Counted from the first letter of the stretch, positions 1-6,005 are shown. The stretch is DNA of 6,981 nucleotides from an uncultured Propionibacteriaceae bacterium (GCA_937988865.1 CALKHV010000199.1:1-6981), one strand, 5' to 3'. The notes: generated by a model from the sequence alone, not told the origin. Program-made: numbers and translations.

Positions 1-1344
1 TCACGCGCCTCGCCTCGGACGCCTGTACGCGTCCGGCCCCTCGACCGTGGGGGCTTCCTCGCCCGTGTCGGCGTGGAGTCCGGCGTCGACCAGGAGGTCG
101 CCTGCCACGCCCCCGGAAACGGGGTCGTCGATGCTGTCAGGCTCGACCTGCCCGCGCCCTGTCGACACCGCCGCCACGGCGATCGCGGTGGTCAGCGGCA
201 CCGCCGCGACGAGCCCGATCGCGCCCACCAGCGTCCGGATCACCTCTCCGGCGAACTGCTCGGTGGGCAGCACCTCCAGCAGCGGACGTTGCATGATCGT
301 CAGCAGCAGCAACACCGGGAGGATTGCACCCGCCGACGCGAAGGCCGTCGTGTAGACGGTCGAGGCGATGTGGTCGCGTCCGATGCGCATGGCGGACGTG
401 AACAGATCGCGGCGCGACGAGTTGGTCTGCGCCAACTCCCACACCGAGGACGCCTGAGTGATCGTGACGTCGTTCAACACGCCGAGGCCGGCCACGATGA
501 TGCCGCAGATCACCACCGACGTCAGCCTCAGGTCTGGCGCGGACGCCGCCAGCAGGAAGTCGTCCTCACTGGCCACGCCCGTGAGGTGGGCCCACTGCGT
601 GGCGATCAGCCCGAGTGCCGCCGACAGGCCGAGGCCGAACAGGGTTCCCACCAGGGCTGTCGTCGTCCGCGCGGTGAAGCCGTGGGCCAGGAAGAGCACC
701 ACGAACATGATCGCGGACGATCCGACCAACCCCACCCAGACCGGGTTCTGTCCCTGGATGAGGGCCGGGAACATGAACTCCAGCAGGATGAACCCTGCGA
801 AGAGCAGACCGACCACGGACGCGAACCCCCGCCACCTGGCCACCCCCACGACGAGCACGAAGAAGAGGCCGGCGAAGAAGAGCATGGGTGCCCGCCGTTC
901 GAAGTCGGCGAACTGGTAGCTCGGGTCGGCGTCCTGGATCGGGATCCTGTACAGGCGCACCTGCTGCCCCGCCTCGACCCCGGACGCGAAGACTGCGGCC
1001 GTCAGGTCGACGCCGACGTCCGAACCGACCTCGGGGCCTTCCTCCAGGGTGACGGTGATCTTCGCGCAGCGCGACGTGTCGCCGGCCACGGACCCGGTGG
1101 TCCCGTCGCAGGACTGTTCCTGGACGTTCGTGATCGTCCCCAGCGGACGCGTCACACCCGCGACCGTGTAGGAAGCGGAGTCGGCCCGGATGTGGCTGGA
1201 GATGTCGCCGGGCCACATCACGACGAGGGCGGCGAGGGTCCAGACCCCGAGCGGAACGAGCACCATGATCAGCCACCGCAGCGCACGTCTCTCCTGGATG
1301 CGCTGCTCACGGGTGCGAACGACGGTGGCGTGGGTGTGGCTCAT
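1..1344 (-). CDS. YibE/F-family multi-pass membrane protein
   Basis: A 447-residue integral membrane protein of the YibE/F family, whose molecular function is not established. Seen: a basic cytoplasmic N-terminus, a first membrane helix at about residues 24-44, then an extracytoplasmic segment (about 45-150) with two cysteines (Cys79, Cys93) that could form a disulphide. Seven further hydrophobic segments follow at about 153-170, 173-198, 201-222, 227-250, 274-296, 327-350 and 368-393. Family-like conserved stretches are GVLNDVTITQAS (288-299) and GRDHIASTVYT (322-332), which point to YibE/F. The polar acidic tail from about 397 has no recognisable domain. I chose the ATG at 1342-1344 over a GTG 12 bases upstream because GTGAGGA (1350-1356) ends six bases before the ATG and fits a ribosome binding site. 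The gene lies 66 bases downstream of the kinase and is probably in its operon. The stop is at 1-3, so the gene is complete. Family assignment is fairly sure; role is unknown. Confidence 0.86.
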   Translation of the reverse strand: MSHTHATVVRTREQRIQERRALRWLIMVLVPLGVWTLAALVVMWPGDISSHIRADSASYTVAGVTRPLGTITNVQEQSCDGTTGSVAGDTSRCAKITVTLEEGPEVGSDVGVDLTAAVFASGVEAGQQVRLYRIPIQDADPSYQFADFERRAPMLFFAGLFFVLVVGVARWRGFASVVGLLFAGFILLEFMFPALIQGQNPVWVGLVGSSAIMFVVLFLAHGFTARTTTALVGTLFGLGLSAALGLIATQWAHLTGVASEDDFLLAASAPDLRLTSVVICGIIVAGLGVLNDVTITQASSVWELAQTNSSRRDLFTSAMRIGRDHIASTVYTTAFASAGAILPVLLLLTIMQRPLLEVLPTEQFAGEVIRTLVGAIGLVAAVPLTTAIAVAAVSTGRGQVEPDSIDDPVSGGVAGDLLVDAGLHADTGEEAPTVEGPDAYRRPRRGA

Positions 1345-1349
1345 GGGTG

Positions 1350-1356
1350 TCCTCAC
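1350..1356 (-). promoter_or_regulatory. Ribosome binding site deciding the YibE/F start
   Basis: On the minus strand GTGAGGA precedes the ATG at 1344, with the GAGG core ending six bases before it. The GTG that would extend the protein by four residues is part of this motif itself, so ATG 1344 is the more likely start. Confidence 0.6.
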
Positions 1357-1361
1357 GGTCG

Positions 1362-1383
1362 TGGTCCGCTCGGGAGCGGATCA
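1362..1383 (-). repeat. Intercistronic hairpin between kinase and YibE/F genes
   Basis: An inverted repeat centred on TCCGCTC/GAGCGGA (1365-1371 and 1374-1380) sits in the 66-base gap between the kinase stop and the YibE/F start. Two further pairs are possible after one mismatch. No T run follows it on the minus strand, so it does not look like an intrinsic terminator. It could be a stability or processing element, an operator, or chance in GC-rich DNA. Confidence 0.4.
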
Positions 1384-1410
1384 ACGGGCAGACTCGACAC
1401 TAGCCCGCCC

Positions 1411-2847
1411 TCAGGACATGATCGGCAGGCGTCCGGTCTCTTCGTCGAACTCGTCGGGGGTGCGCCCCGGCAGCCGGACGGTGAACTCGGCGCCGCCCTG
1501 GGCCGAGCGTCCGGCCCAGACCTTCCCGCCGTGGGCGACGATCGTATGGGCGACGATCGACAACCCCAGACCGGTTCCAGGGGTGTTGCGCGCGCGGTCG
1601 GAGCGGTAGAAGCGGTCGAACACGTGGGGCAGGTCCTCGTCGGCGATGCCCGGGCCTTCGTCCGAGATGCGCAGGGTGTCACCCTCGAGGTGGACGCGGA
1701 TCGTGCCCCTCGGCGGGGAGAACTTCACGGCGTTGTCGAGCAGGTTCGTGATGGCGCGTTCGAGGGTGTCGGGTTCACCCACGATGAACAGCGAGTTGAG
1801 TTCGACATCGAAGTTGAGGTTCGGGCCGCGGCGCTTTGCGCGCAGAATGGCCGATTCGACGACGTCGCGCAGGTCGAGCGGCTCGGGGGACGGGGTCACG
1901 GTGTCTTCACGCGAGAGCTGCACGAGGTCACCGACGAGCGACGTGAACTCACCCAGTTGGGCGGCGATGTCGCGAAGGATCTCGCTGCGCGCGCCCTCGG
2001 GGAGCATGCCTGACTTCTCGTCCGCGACGAGCAGTTCGATGTTGGTGCGCATCGAGGTCAGCGGCGTCCGGAGTTCGTGGCCGGCGTCCGCGATGAGGCG
2101 TCGTTGTCGGTCACGCGACGACGCCAGCGAGTTGAGCATGGTGTTGAACGACCGCGTGAGGTCGCCCAACTCGTCGGACGAGTTGATCTCGATCGGCGTG
2201 AACTCCGCAGTCTCGGTGATGCGCGTCACCGCGGCCGAGAGCCGGCGCACCGGCGACATGCCCTGGCGTCCCACGGTGTACCCGAACAGGGCGGCCATCA
2301 GGACGCCGAACGCGCCGGCGATGGTCAGGATCGTGCGCATCGAGTTGAGCGTTGCCAGGGTGGGGGCGAGGGGTCGGGCGATGACGAGCGCATATTGGGC
2401 GTCGTTGGCCGTGAGGGGAATGGCGACCATCCGGTACTGGACCGCATCGGCAGCCTGGACGGTGCGGGCCGACGTCCCGGTCTGCGTCCTCGCGATCGAC
2501 ATCTCGCGGTCGCCCGGCGTGAGGAGAGTGGTCTCGCCCTCGACGCGCTTGATCGTGCCGTCGGAGCGGAGGAGCATCAACCGGACGTTCGCGGCGCGCA
2601 GGGCGTCCGAGTTGAGACCGCCCATGTTCTCGAGGTCGGCACTGATCGGCGCCAACTCGAAGTTGGCGATGTCGACGAGTTCGTTGTCGAGTTGCCGGTA
2701 CAGCGACACGCGCACGGTCGCGTAGGCGATGAAGCCCATCAGGACCACGGCCAGGGCCACGCTGGTCGCCGAGAGCAGCATCAGTCGGCGACCGAGCGAT
2801 CCGCGACGCCGTCGCCACCCCCGCAGTCCGGCGAGGAATCGGATCAC
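1411..2847 (-). CDS. mprB: Sensor histidine kinase, MprB-like
   Basis: A 478-residue membrane-bound sensor kinase that should autophosphorylate on a histidine and pass the phosphate to the response regulator encoded just upstream. Seen in order: an arginine-rich cytoplasmic N-terminus; membrane helix 1 at about 22-45; an extracytoplasmic sensor region at about 46-170; membrane helix 2 at about 172-193; a HAMP-like linker to about 245; and the dimerisation/phosphoacceptor motif DAGHELRTPL with His257. The ATPase domain has an N box (NLLDNAVKFSP, 368-378), a G1 box (DEGPG, 396-400), an F box (FDRFYRSD, 410-417) and a G2 box (GTGLGLS, 424-430). All catalytic motifs are intact. Length and layout match mycobacterial MprB, a sensor of envelope stress, but the sensed signal here is inferred only by homology. 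The GTG start at 2845-2847 overlaps the regulator's TGA by four bases (GTGA), implying coupled translation. The symbol follows the closest family I recognise. Confidence 0.92.
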   Translation of the reverse strand: MIRFLAGLRGWRRRRGSLGRRLMLLSATSVALAVVLMGFIAYATVRVSLYRQLDNELVDIANFELAPISADLENMGGLNSDALRAANVRLMLLRSDGTIKRVEGETTLLTPGDREMSIARTQTGTSARTVQAADAVQYRMVAIPLTANDAQYALVIARPLAPTLATLNSMRTILTIAGAFGVLMAALFGYTVGRQGMSPVRRLSAAVTRITETAEFTPIEINSSDELGDLTRSFNTMLNSLASSRDRQRRLIADAGHELRTPLTSMRTNIELLVADEKSGMLPEGARSEILRDIAAQLGEFTSLVGDLVQLSREDTVTPSPEPLDLRDVVESAILRAKRRGPNLNFDVELNSLFIVGEPDTLERAITNLLDNAVKFSPPRGTIRVHLEGDTLRISDEGPGIADEDLPHVFDRFYRSDRARNTPGTGLGLSIVAHTIVAHGGKVWAGRSAQGGAEFTVRLPGRTPDEFDEETGRLPIMS

Positions 2848-3530
2848 GGGGCCGTTTCGCGGAGCACGTACCCGATGCCGCGAACCGTGTGGATCAGTCG
2901 GGGCTCGCCCTCCTGCTCGGTCTTGCGGCGAAGGTAGCCGATGTAGACCTCGAGCGAGTTCGCCGTCGTGGGGAAGTCGAAGCCCCAGACCTCGTGCAGC
3001 AGCCAGCCACGTTCCAGCACTCGGCGCGGGTGCTCCATGAACACCTGCAGCAGGGCGAACTCGGTGCGGGTCAGGCTGATCCGGCGTCCGGCGCGGGTGA
3101 CCTCGCGCGTCTGGCCGTCGAGGATGAGGTCGTCGAAGACCAGGGTCTCGCTGACCTCTTCGCGTTCCGGACGCGACCGCCGCGTGAGCGCGCGCAGCCG
3201 GGCGAGCAGTTCGTCCAGGGCGAAGGGCTTGACCATGTAGTCGTCAGCGCCGGCGTCCAGACCGTCGACACGATCACCGACGGCGTCGCGGGCGGTGAGG
3301 ATGAGGATCGGCAGATCGTTGCCGGTGGACCGCAGCATCTGCGTGGCCTCGAGGCCGTCGAGGCGGGGCATCATCACGTCCATGATCACGGCGTCGGGAC
3401 GAATCGCCGACAGTTTGGCGAGTGCCTCCAGGCCGTCGGACGCGCTGGTCACCTCGTAGCCGCTGTACTGCAGCGACCGGGCCAGCGAATCCCGCACGGC
3501 CTGGTCGTCGTCAACCACGAGGATGTGCAT
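2844..3530 (-). CDS. mprA: OmpR/PhoB-family response regulator, MprA-like
   Basis: A 228-residue DNA-binding response regulator, partner of the adjoining kinase. Seen: a receiver domain (about 1-118) with acidic pocket Asp7-Asp9, phosphoacceptor Asp51 in MDVMMPRLDG, Thr79 and Lys101 (KPFALDELLARLRAL). A winged-helix output domain (about 128-225) contains ISLTRTEFALL, VWGFDFPTTANSLEVYIGYL and the wing RLIHTVRGIGYVLRE. From memory the match to M. tuberculosis MprA (230 residues) is very close across both domains. I chose the ATG at 3528-3530 because the receiver begins at once with MHILVVDDD. The open frame continues 24 codons further to a GTG at 3602, but that part has no family likeness and lies across hairpins. 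The ribosome binding site is weak (TAGGCGC just before ATG). No convincing promoter fits between the preceding terminator and the start. It is co-transcribed with the kinase through a GTGA overlap. Confidence 0.93.
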   Translation of the reverse strand: MHILVVDDDQAVRDSLARSLQYSGYEVTSASDGLEALAKLSAIRPDAVIMDVMMPRLDGLEATQMLRSTGNDLPILILTARDAVGDRVDGLDAGADDYMVKPFALDELLARLRALTRRSRPEREEVSETLVFDDLILDGQTREVTRAGRRISLTRTEFALLQVFMEHPRRVLERGWLLHEVWGFDFPTTANSLEVYIGYLRRKTEQEGEPRLIHTVRGIGYVLRETAP

Positions 3531-3556
3531 GCGCCTAGCTTGCCACCCCGGCATGC
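3531..3556 (-). promoter_or_regulatory. Short leader region before the response regulator
   Basis: Only 26 bases separate the terminator T run from the regulator ATG. On the minus strand they follow TTTTGG and include two TGGCA copies 13 bases apart (complements of 3541-3545 and 3554-3558, the second running into the T-run side) and the 8-base palindrome GGCATGCC at 3550-3557. TTGGCA resembles a -35 element, but the hexamer 16 bases downstream, TAGGCG, is a poor -10. A regulator site or a leaderless start is possible; neither is shown. Confidence 0.25.
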
Positions 3557-3593
3557 CAAAACTCGACCGAACCCCCTGTTGGGGGTCCGGTCG
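3557..3593 (-). terminator. Intrinsic terminator after the S51-like hydrolase gene
   Basis: Read on the minus strand, arms CGACCGGACCCCC and GGGGGTTCGGTCG (3593-3581 and 3576-3564) form a 13-pair stem around the loop AACA. The only imperfection is one G-U pair. AGTTTTGG follows directly. The same DNA read on the plus strand has an A-C mismatch and no T run, so minus-strand function is favoured. It lies about 20 bases after the hydrolase stop codon. Confidence 0.78.
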
Positions 3594-3601
3594 GTGCGCC
3601 A

Positions 3602-3625
3602 CCGGTGGGCTGGTCAGCCCACCGG
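3602..3625 (-). repeat. Perfect 10-base inverted repeat spanning the hydrolase stop codon
   Basis: CCGGTGGGCT (3602-3611) is the exact reverse complement of AGCCCACCGG (3616-3625), leaving a 4-base loop. On the minus strand the UGA stop of the hydrolase gene begins at the last stem base and runs into the loop. It sits immediately upstream of the terminator hairpin, giving two tandem stem-loops. It may protect the 3' end or assist termination. Confidence 0.6.
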
Positions 3626-4456
3626 GGTGGGCGTGGCGTCCTCGTCGTGGGGTGGTGGGGGCGGTGCCGAGGCCGGGGACGCATGCGGGGTGGGGGTCGG
3701 GTGCGGGTGCGGAGTGGCACCGTGGACCACGTGCGGGGGCGGTGCGGAGGCGGGGTCAGCCTCCGACCGGATGAGCAGACCCGTGTGCTCGCGGTGGACC
3801 CACTGGATGCGTCCGGGGCCCCGCACGCGCGTGTACCCACTCACCGGGTCGACAGCGAGGGTCGTGGCCTCGTCGATCGCGACGGCGACCGGGGTGAGGC
3901 CTGCCTCGATCGCTGCCATGGCGACGGGGAGCGTGCCCCAGGCGTCCGCATGTGCCTGGATCGTGACCGAGACCAGGCCGAGGCCGTCGCGGACGCTGAG
4001 TTCTTCGAGGTCTTCGCCGGCGTCCTGGGGGCAGAGTTGGCGTCCGCGGTGTTTCCACCCGCCCACGATCGCGTGGCGGGACGCGATGTGCGCACCGGCC
4101 GAGAAGCCGAGGTAGGGGGTGCCGCGCAGGACGAGGCGGGCGATGGTGTCGCGGTGGGGGAGGAGGTTGTCGAGGTAGCCGGGCGTCCATCCGCCGGCCA
4201 CGACGATGCCGGCGAGGTTCAGCGGCTCGTCGGGCCAGGCCGTTGACTCGCCGACGAGCCAGACGGGCTCGATGCGTGCGTCCGGGAAGCGGGAGAGGAT
4301 CGGCTGGGAGTAGTCGCCGAGGTAGGCGCCCGACTCCTCCTCGCTGCCCAGCAGGCAGATGGCGATGCGGTCGCCCCGTTTGCGCGCGGACGCCGCGAAG
4401 TCGTCGAACGTCGCGTCCGAACCGGTTGGTCCACTGCCCACGAGGTAGATGGTCAT
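3614..4456 (-). CDS. S51-like serine hydrolase (type 1 glutamine amidotransferase fold) with Pro/His-rich tail
   Basis: A 280-residue protein whose first ~230 residues resemble peptidase family S51 (dipeptidase E and cyanophycinase relatives). Seen: MTIYLVGSGP at the start; a glycine-rich turn VVAGGWTPGYLDNLL (85-99); the nucleophile elbow GFSAGAH with Ser119; His169 in QAHADAWG as a candidate catalytic histidine; and the conserved-looking AIDEATTLAV (193-202). There is no signal peptide, so it is probably cytoplasmic. The substrate is unknown; the family includes dipeptidases, cyanophycinases and many uncharacterised hydrolases. Residues from about 235 to 280 form a low-complexity tail rich in Pro, His, Ala and Thr, unlike compact S51 enzymes and partly duplicated. 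It starts 24 bases after the stop of the small membrane protein and lacks a clear ribosome binding site, suggesting a shared transcript. An intrinsic terminator follows. Family call is good; function is open. Confidence 0.8.
   Translation of the reverse strand: MTIYLVGSGPTGSDATFDDFAASARKRGDRIAICLLGSEEESGAYLGDYSQPILSRFPDARIEPVWLVGESTAWPDEPLNLAGIVVAGGWTPGYLDNLLPHRDTIARLVLRGTPYLGFSAGAHIASRHAIVGGWKHRGRQLCPQDAGEDLEELSVRDGLGLVSVTIQAHADAWGTLPVAMAAIEAGLTPVAVAIDEATTLAVDPVSGYTRVRGPGRIQWVHREHTGLLIRSEADPASAPPPHVVHGATPHPHPTPTPHASPASAPPPPPHDEDATPTPVG
3657..3755 (-). repeat. Direct repeats within the hydrolase tail (78-base offset)
   Basis: A 21-base G-rich segment at 3657-3677 recurs at 3735-3755 with two C/G differences near 3668/3746 and 3674/3752. 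The offset is 78 bases (26 codons), so the reading frame is kept. In the protein both copies encode PASAPPP (residues 235-241 and 261-267). This suggests the low-complexity tail grew by an in-frame duplication. Confidence 0.65.
3687..3707 (+). other. Candidate G-quadruplex motif
   Basis: The plus strand has four G runs of 4, 5, 3 and 3 bases separated by loops of 1 (T), 2 (TC) and 3 (TGC) bases, which meets the common G3+/N1-7 pattern. It lies on the template strand of the hydrolase gene, inside the codons for the Pro/His-rich tail. It may simply follow from Pro/His/Thr codon use. Confidence 0.4.
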
Positions 4457-4480
4457 GGGGTCAGCGTAGTGACCGGCGGC

Positions 4481-4858
4481 TCACCGGTGGTGGGCGCTCC
4501 GCTTGAGGATGCCGCCGACCCAGCCGCTGACGATGGTGATGATCAGCGCGCCCCAGAACGCGGTGCCCCAGCCGTCCACGTGCCAGCCGATCCCGAAGCG
4601 TTCGCTGAGATTGCTCGTCAGCATCAGCATCCCGGCGTTGATGACCCACAGGAAGAGGCCGAGGGTCAGCAGGATGAACGGCACCGACAGGATCGTCAGC
4701 AGCGGCTTCACGAAAGCGTTGAGCACCCCGAAGATGGCGGCGATGATCGCCAGCGACGTCGCCTTGGGCTGCCAATCGTCGCCCTCTAGAGTGATGCCCG
4801 ACAGCAGATAGGTCGCGAGGGCGAGGGCGGCGGCGTTGGCCAGGAAGCTCTTGATCAC
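4481..4858 (-). CDS. Small four-helix membrane protein, 'phage holin family' (mycobacterial 4-TMS type)
   Basis: A 125-residue hydrophobic protein with four predicted membrane helices at about 4-22, 33-52, 55-79 and 98-117. A short polar loop (SNLSERFGIGWHVDG) lies before the last helix, and the C-terminus is basic (KRSAHHR). Motifs such as FGVLNAFVKPLL and LPFILLTLGLF-like SVPFILLTLGLFLWVINA are typical of the widespread PF04020-type family. Members are named after phage holins but are ordinary chromosomal genes in many bacteria, with no proven role. The GTG start at 4856-4858 puts the first helix near the N-terminus as expected. The open frame continues far upstream but runs antisense to the carbamoyltransferase gene and carries no family likeness. 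No phage genes are nearby, so I do not call a prophage. It is divergent from the carbamoyltransferase gene and probably co-transcribed with the hydrolase. Confidence 0.85.
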   Translation of the reverse strand: MIKSFLANAAALALATYLLSGITLEGDDWQPKATSLAIIAAIFGVLNAFVKPLLTILSVPFILLTLGLFLWVINAGMLMLTSNLSERFGIGWHVDGWGTAFWGALIITIVSGWVGGILKRSAHHR

Positions 4859-4866
4859 GCGTCCAA

Positions 4867-4895
4867 GCCTGCCACGCACGCCAAGACCGGCAGGC
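4867..4895. promoter_or_regulatory. Inverted repeat in the divergent 60-base spacer
   Basis: GCCTGCC (4867-4873) and GGCAGGC (4889-4895) form a 7-base inverted repeat around 15 bases, between the divergent membrane-protein and carbamoyltransferase genes. CCAAG also occurs twice, 18 bases apart (4863 and 4881). This could be an operator acting on both directions. No clear -10/-35 pair is visible on either strand, and the match to a known ArgR box is not evident. Confidence 0.3.
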
Positions 4896-4906
4896 ACCCC
4901 AGGACT

Positions 4907-4913
4907 GGAAGGA
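4907..4913 (+). promoter_or_regulatory. Ribosome binding site of the carbamoyltransferase gene
   Basis: GGAAGGA ends five bases before the ATG at 4919. It is a strong purine-rich site and supports this start, which also matches the usual ArcB N-terminus (GRSFLKELDFTP). Confidence 0.75.
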
Positions 4914-4918
4914 CGACG

Positions 4919-5914
4919 ATGGCCCTCTTCGGACGCAGTTTCCTCAAGGAACTCGACTTCACCCCGGCGGAGTGGGACGAGTTGTTGACCCTCTCGGCGT
5001 CCCTCAAGGCGGCCAAGCGCGCTGGAACCGAGGTGAAGCACCTTGTGGGGCGCAATATCGCCCTCATCTTCGAGAAGACCTCCACCCGCACCCGCTGCGC
5101 CTTCGAGGTGGCGGCCCATGACCAGGGTGCGCACGTCACGTACCTCGATCCGAGCGGCAGCCAGATCGGGCACAAGGAGTCGATGGCTGACACGGCGCGC
5201 GTCCTGGGGCGTTTCTACGACGGCATCCAGTACCGCGGTTTCGAGCAGTCCAAGGTCGAGACGCTGGCGCAGTACGCGGGCGTCCCGGTGTGGAACGGTC
5301 TGACCAACGAGTGGCACCCGACCCAGATGCTGGCCGACCAGCTCACGATCCGCGAGCACGTGGCGAAGCCGCTCAACGAGGTGAAGCACGCCTACCTCGG
5401 GGACGCCCGGTACAACATGGGCAACTCGATCCTGGTGTCGGGTGCGCTGATGGGGATGGACGTGAGGATCGTCGCGCCGAAGGAGTTCCAGACGTCCGAT
5501 GAGGTGGTGGCGTCGGCGCGGGTCATCGCCGAACAGACCGGCGCGACCATCACGATCACCGACGACGTGGACGCCGGCGTCGAGGGCTGCGACGTGTTGT
5601 CGACCGACGTCTGGGTGTCGATGGGCGAGCCGAAGGACGTCTGGACGTCACGCATCGAGGCCCTCACGCCGTACCAGGTGAACGCCCGCGTCATGGCCGC
5701 GACCGGCAACCCGGACGCGAAGTTCATGCACTGCCTGCCCGCCTTCCACGACCGTCAGACCACCGTCGGCGAGCAGATCTTCCAGGCCACCGGCATGGAC
5801 GCGCTGGAGGTCACCGACGAGGTGTTCGAGTCGCCGGCGTCCATCGTGTTCGACCAGGCCGAGAACCGGATGCACACGATCAAGGCGGTCCTGGTGGCGA
5901 CGTTGGGGCGGTGA
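4919..5914 (+). CDS. arcB: Ornithine carbamoyltransferase, catabolic (ArcB) type
   Basis: A 331-residue cytoplasmic enzyme that interconverts ornithine plus carbamoyl phosphate with citrulline plus phosphate. Seen: the carbamoyl-phosphate loop FEKTSTRTR (51-59); SQIGHKES (81-88), HPTQ (133-136) and LGDARYNMGNS (160-170); the ornithine-specific D/SMG element (STDVWVSMGE, Asp230 and Ser234-Gly236); HCLPA with Cys272 (271-275); and ENRMHTIKA (315-323). All key residues are present and the length is typical for ArcB. The wording around FEKTSTRTRCAFEVAAHDQG and the ~330 residue size favour the catabolic type over shorter anabolic ArgF, but direction cannot be proven from sequence. The SMG element argues against putrescine carbamoyltransferase. 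It is followed 91 bases later by carbamate kinase, which would use the carbamoyl phosphate to make ATP. No arginine deiminase gene is next to it in the window. Confidence 0.95.
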   Translation: MALFGRSFLKELDFTPAEWDELLTLSASLKAAKRAGTEVKHLVGRNIALIFEKTSTRTRCAFEVAAHDQGAHVTYLDPSGSQIGHKESMADTARVLGRFYDGIQYRGFEQSKVETLAQYAGVPVWNGLTNEWHPTQMLADQLTIREHVAKPLNEVKHAYLGDARYNMGNSILVSGALMGMDVRIVAPKEFQTSDEVVASARVIAEQTGATITITDDVDAGVEGCDVLSTDVWVSMGEPKDVWTSRIEALTPYQVNARVMAATGNPDAKFMHCLPAFHDRQTTVGEQIFQATGMDALEVTDEVFESPASIVFDQAENRMHTIKAVLVATLGR

Positions 5915-6005
5915 CGTCTCTTCTCGCTGGAGCGTCCTCTATCGCGCGATCCTTGCGTGTGGGACGCTGTGACCCACAGAACTTCCGTCATGTTCAGGGG
6001 TGACC
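5915..6005 (+). promoter_or_regulatory. Spacer between arcB and arcC with dyad symmetry
   Basis: This 91-base spacer holds a perfect 10-base palindrome ATCGCGCGAT (5941-5950). It also has two competing inverted repeats: TGTGGG/CCCACA (5958-5963 and 5973-5978) and CTGTG-ACC-CACAG (5967-5979). No T run follows, so no intrinsic terminator is evident. I see no convincing -35/-10 pair. Either a second regulated promoter for arcC or a plain intercistronic region is possible. Confidence 0.35.
5996..6000 (+). promoter_or_regulatory. Ribosome binding site deciding the arcC start
   Basis: AGGGG ends five bases before the ATG at 6006. The alternative GTG at 6000 overlaps this motif and would only add two residues, so ATG 6006 is preferred. 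Confidence 0.6.

Noticed and set aside
73..2013. Long plus-strand open frame (646 residues) opposite the YibE/F and kinase genes
   Set aside because: Its translation is rich in Arg, Gly, His and Asp with no domain, and it lies antisense to two well-supported genes; long antisense frames are common in high-GC coding DNA.
3531..3602. Extended response regulator start (GTG at 3602, +24 residues)
   Set aside because: The receiver domain begins exactly at the ATG at 3530 and the extra residues cross the terminator hairpin.
2889..4115. Plus-strand open frame (408 residues) opposite the regulator and hydrolase genes
   Set aside because: Low-complexity Gly/Arg/Val-rich translation crossing a terminator and an intergenic region; no family likeness.
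4481..4858. Prophage remnant suggested by the 'holin' family name
   Set aside because: No endolysin, integrase, structural phage gene or attachment repeat nearby; this family is widespread on chromosomes.
4859..5389. N-terminal extension of the holin-family frame to 5389 on the minus strand
   Set aside because: The extension is antisense to the arcB gene, has no membrane-protein likeness, and would put about 177 unrelated residues before a complete 4-helix protein.
4919..5914. Putrescine carbamoyltransferase (agmatine pathway)
   Set aside because: The ornithine-binding SMG element (VSMGE) is present, which favours ornithine carbamoyltransferase, and no agmatine deiminase is in view.
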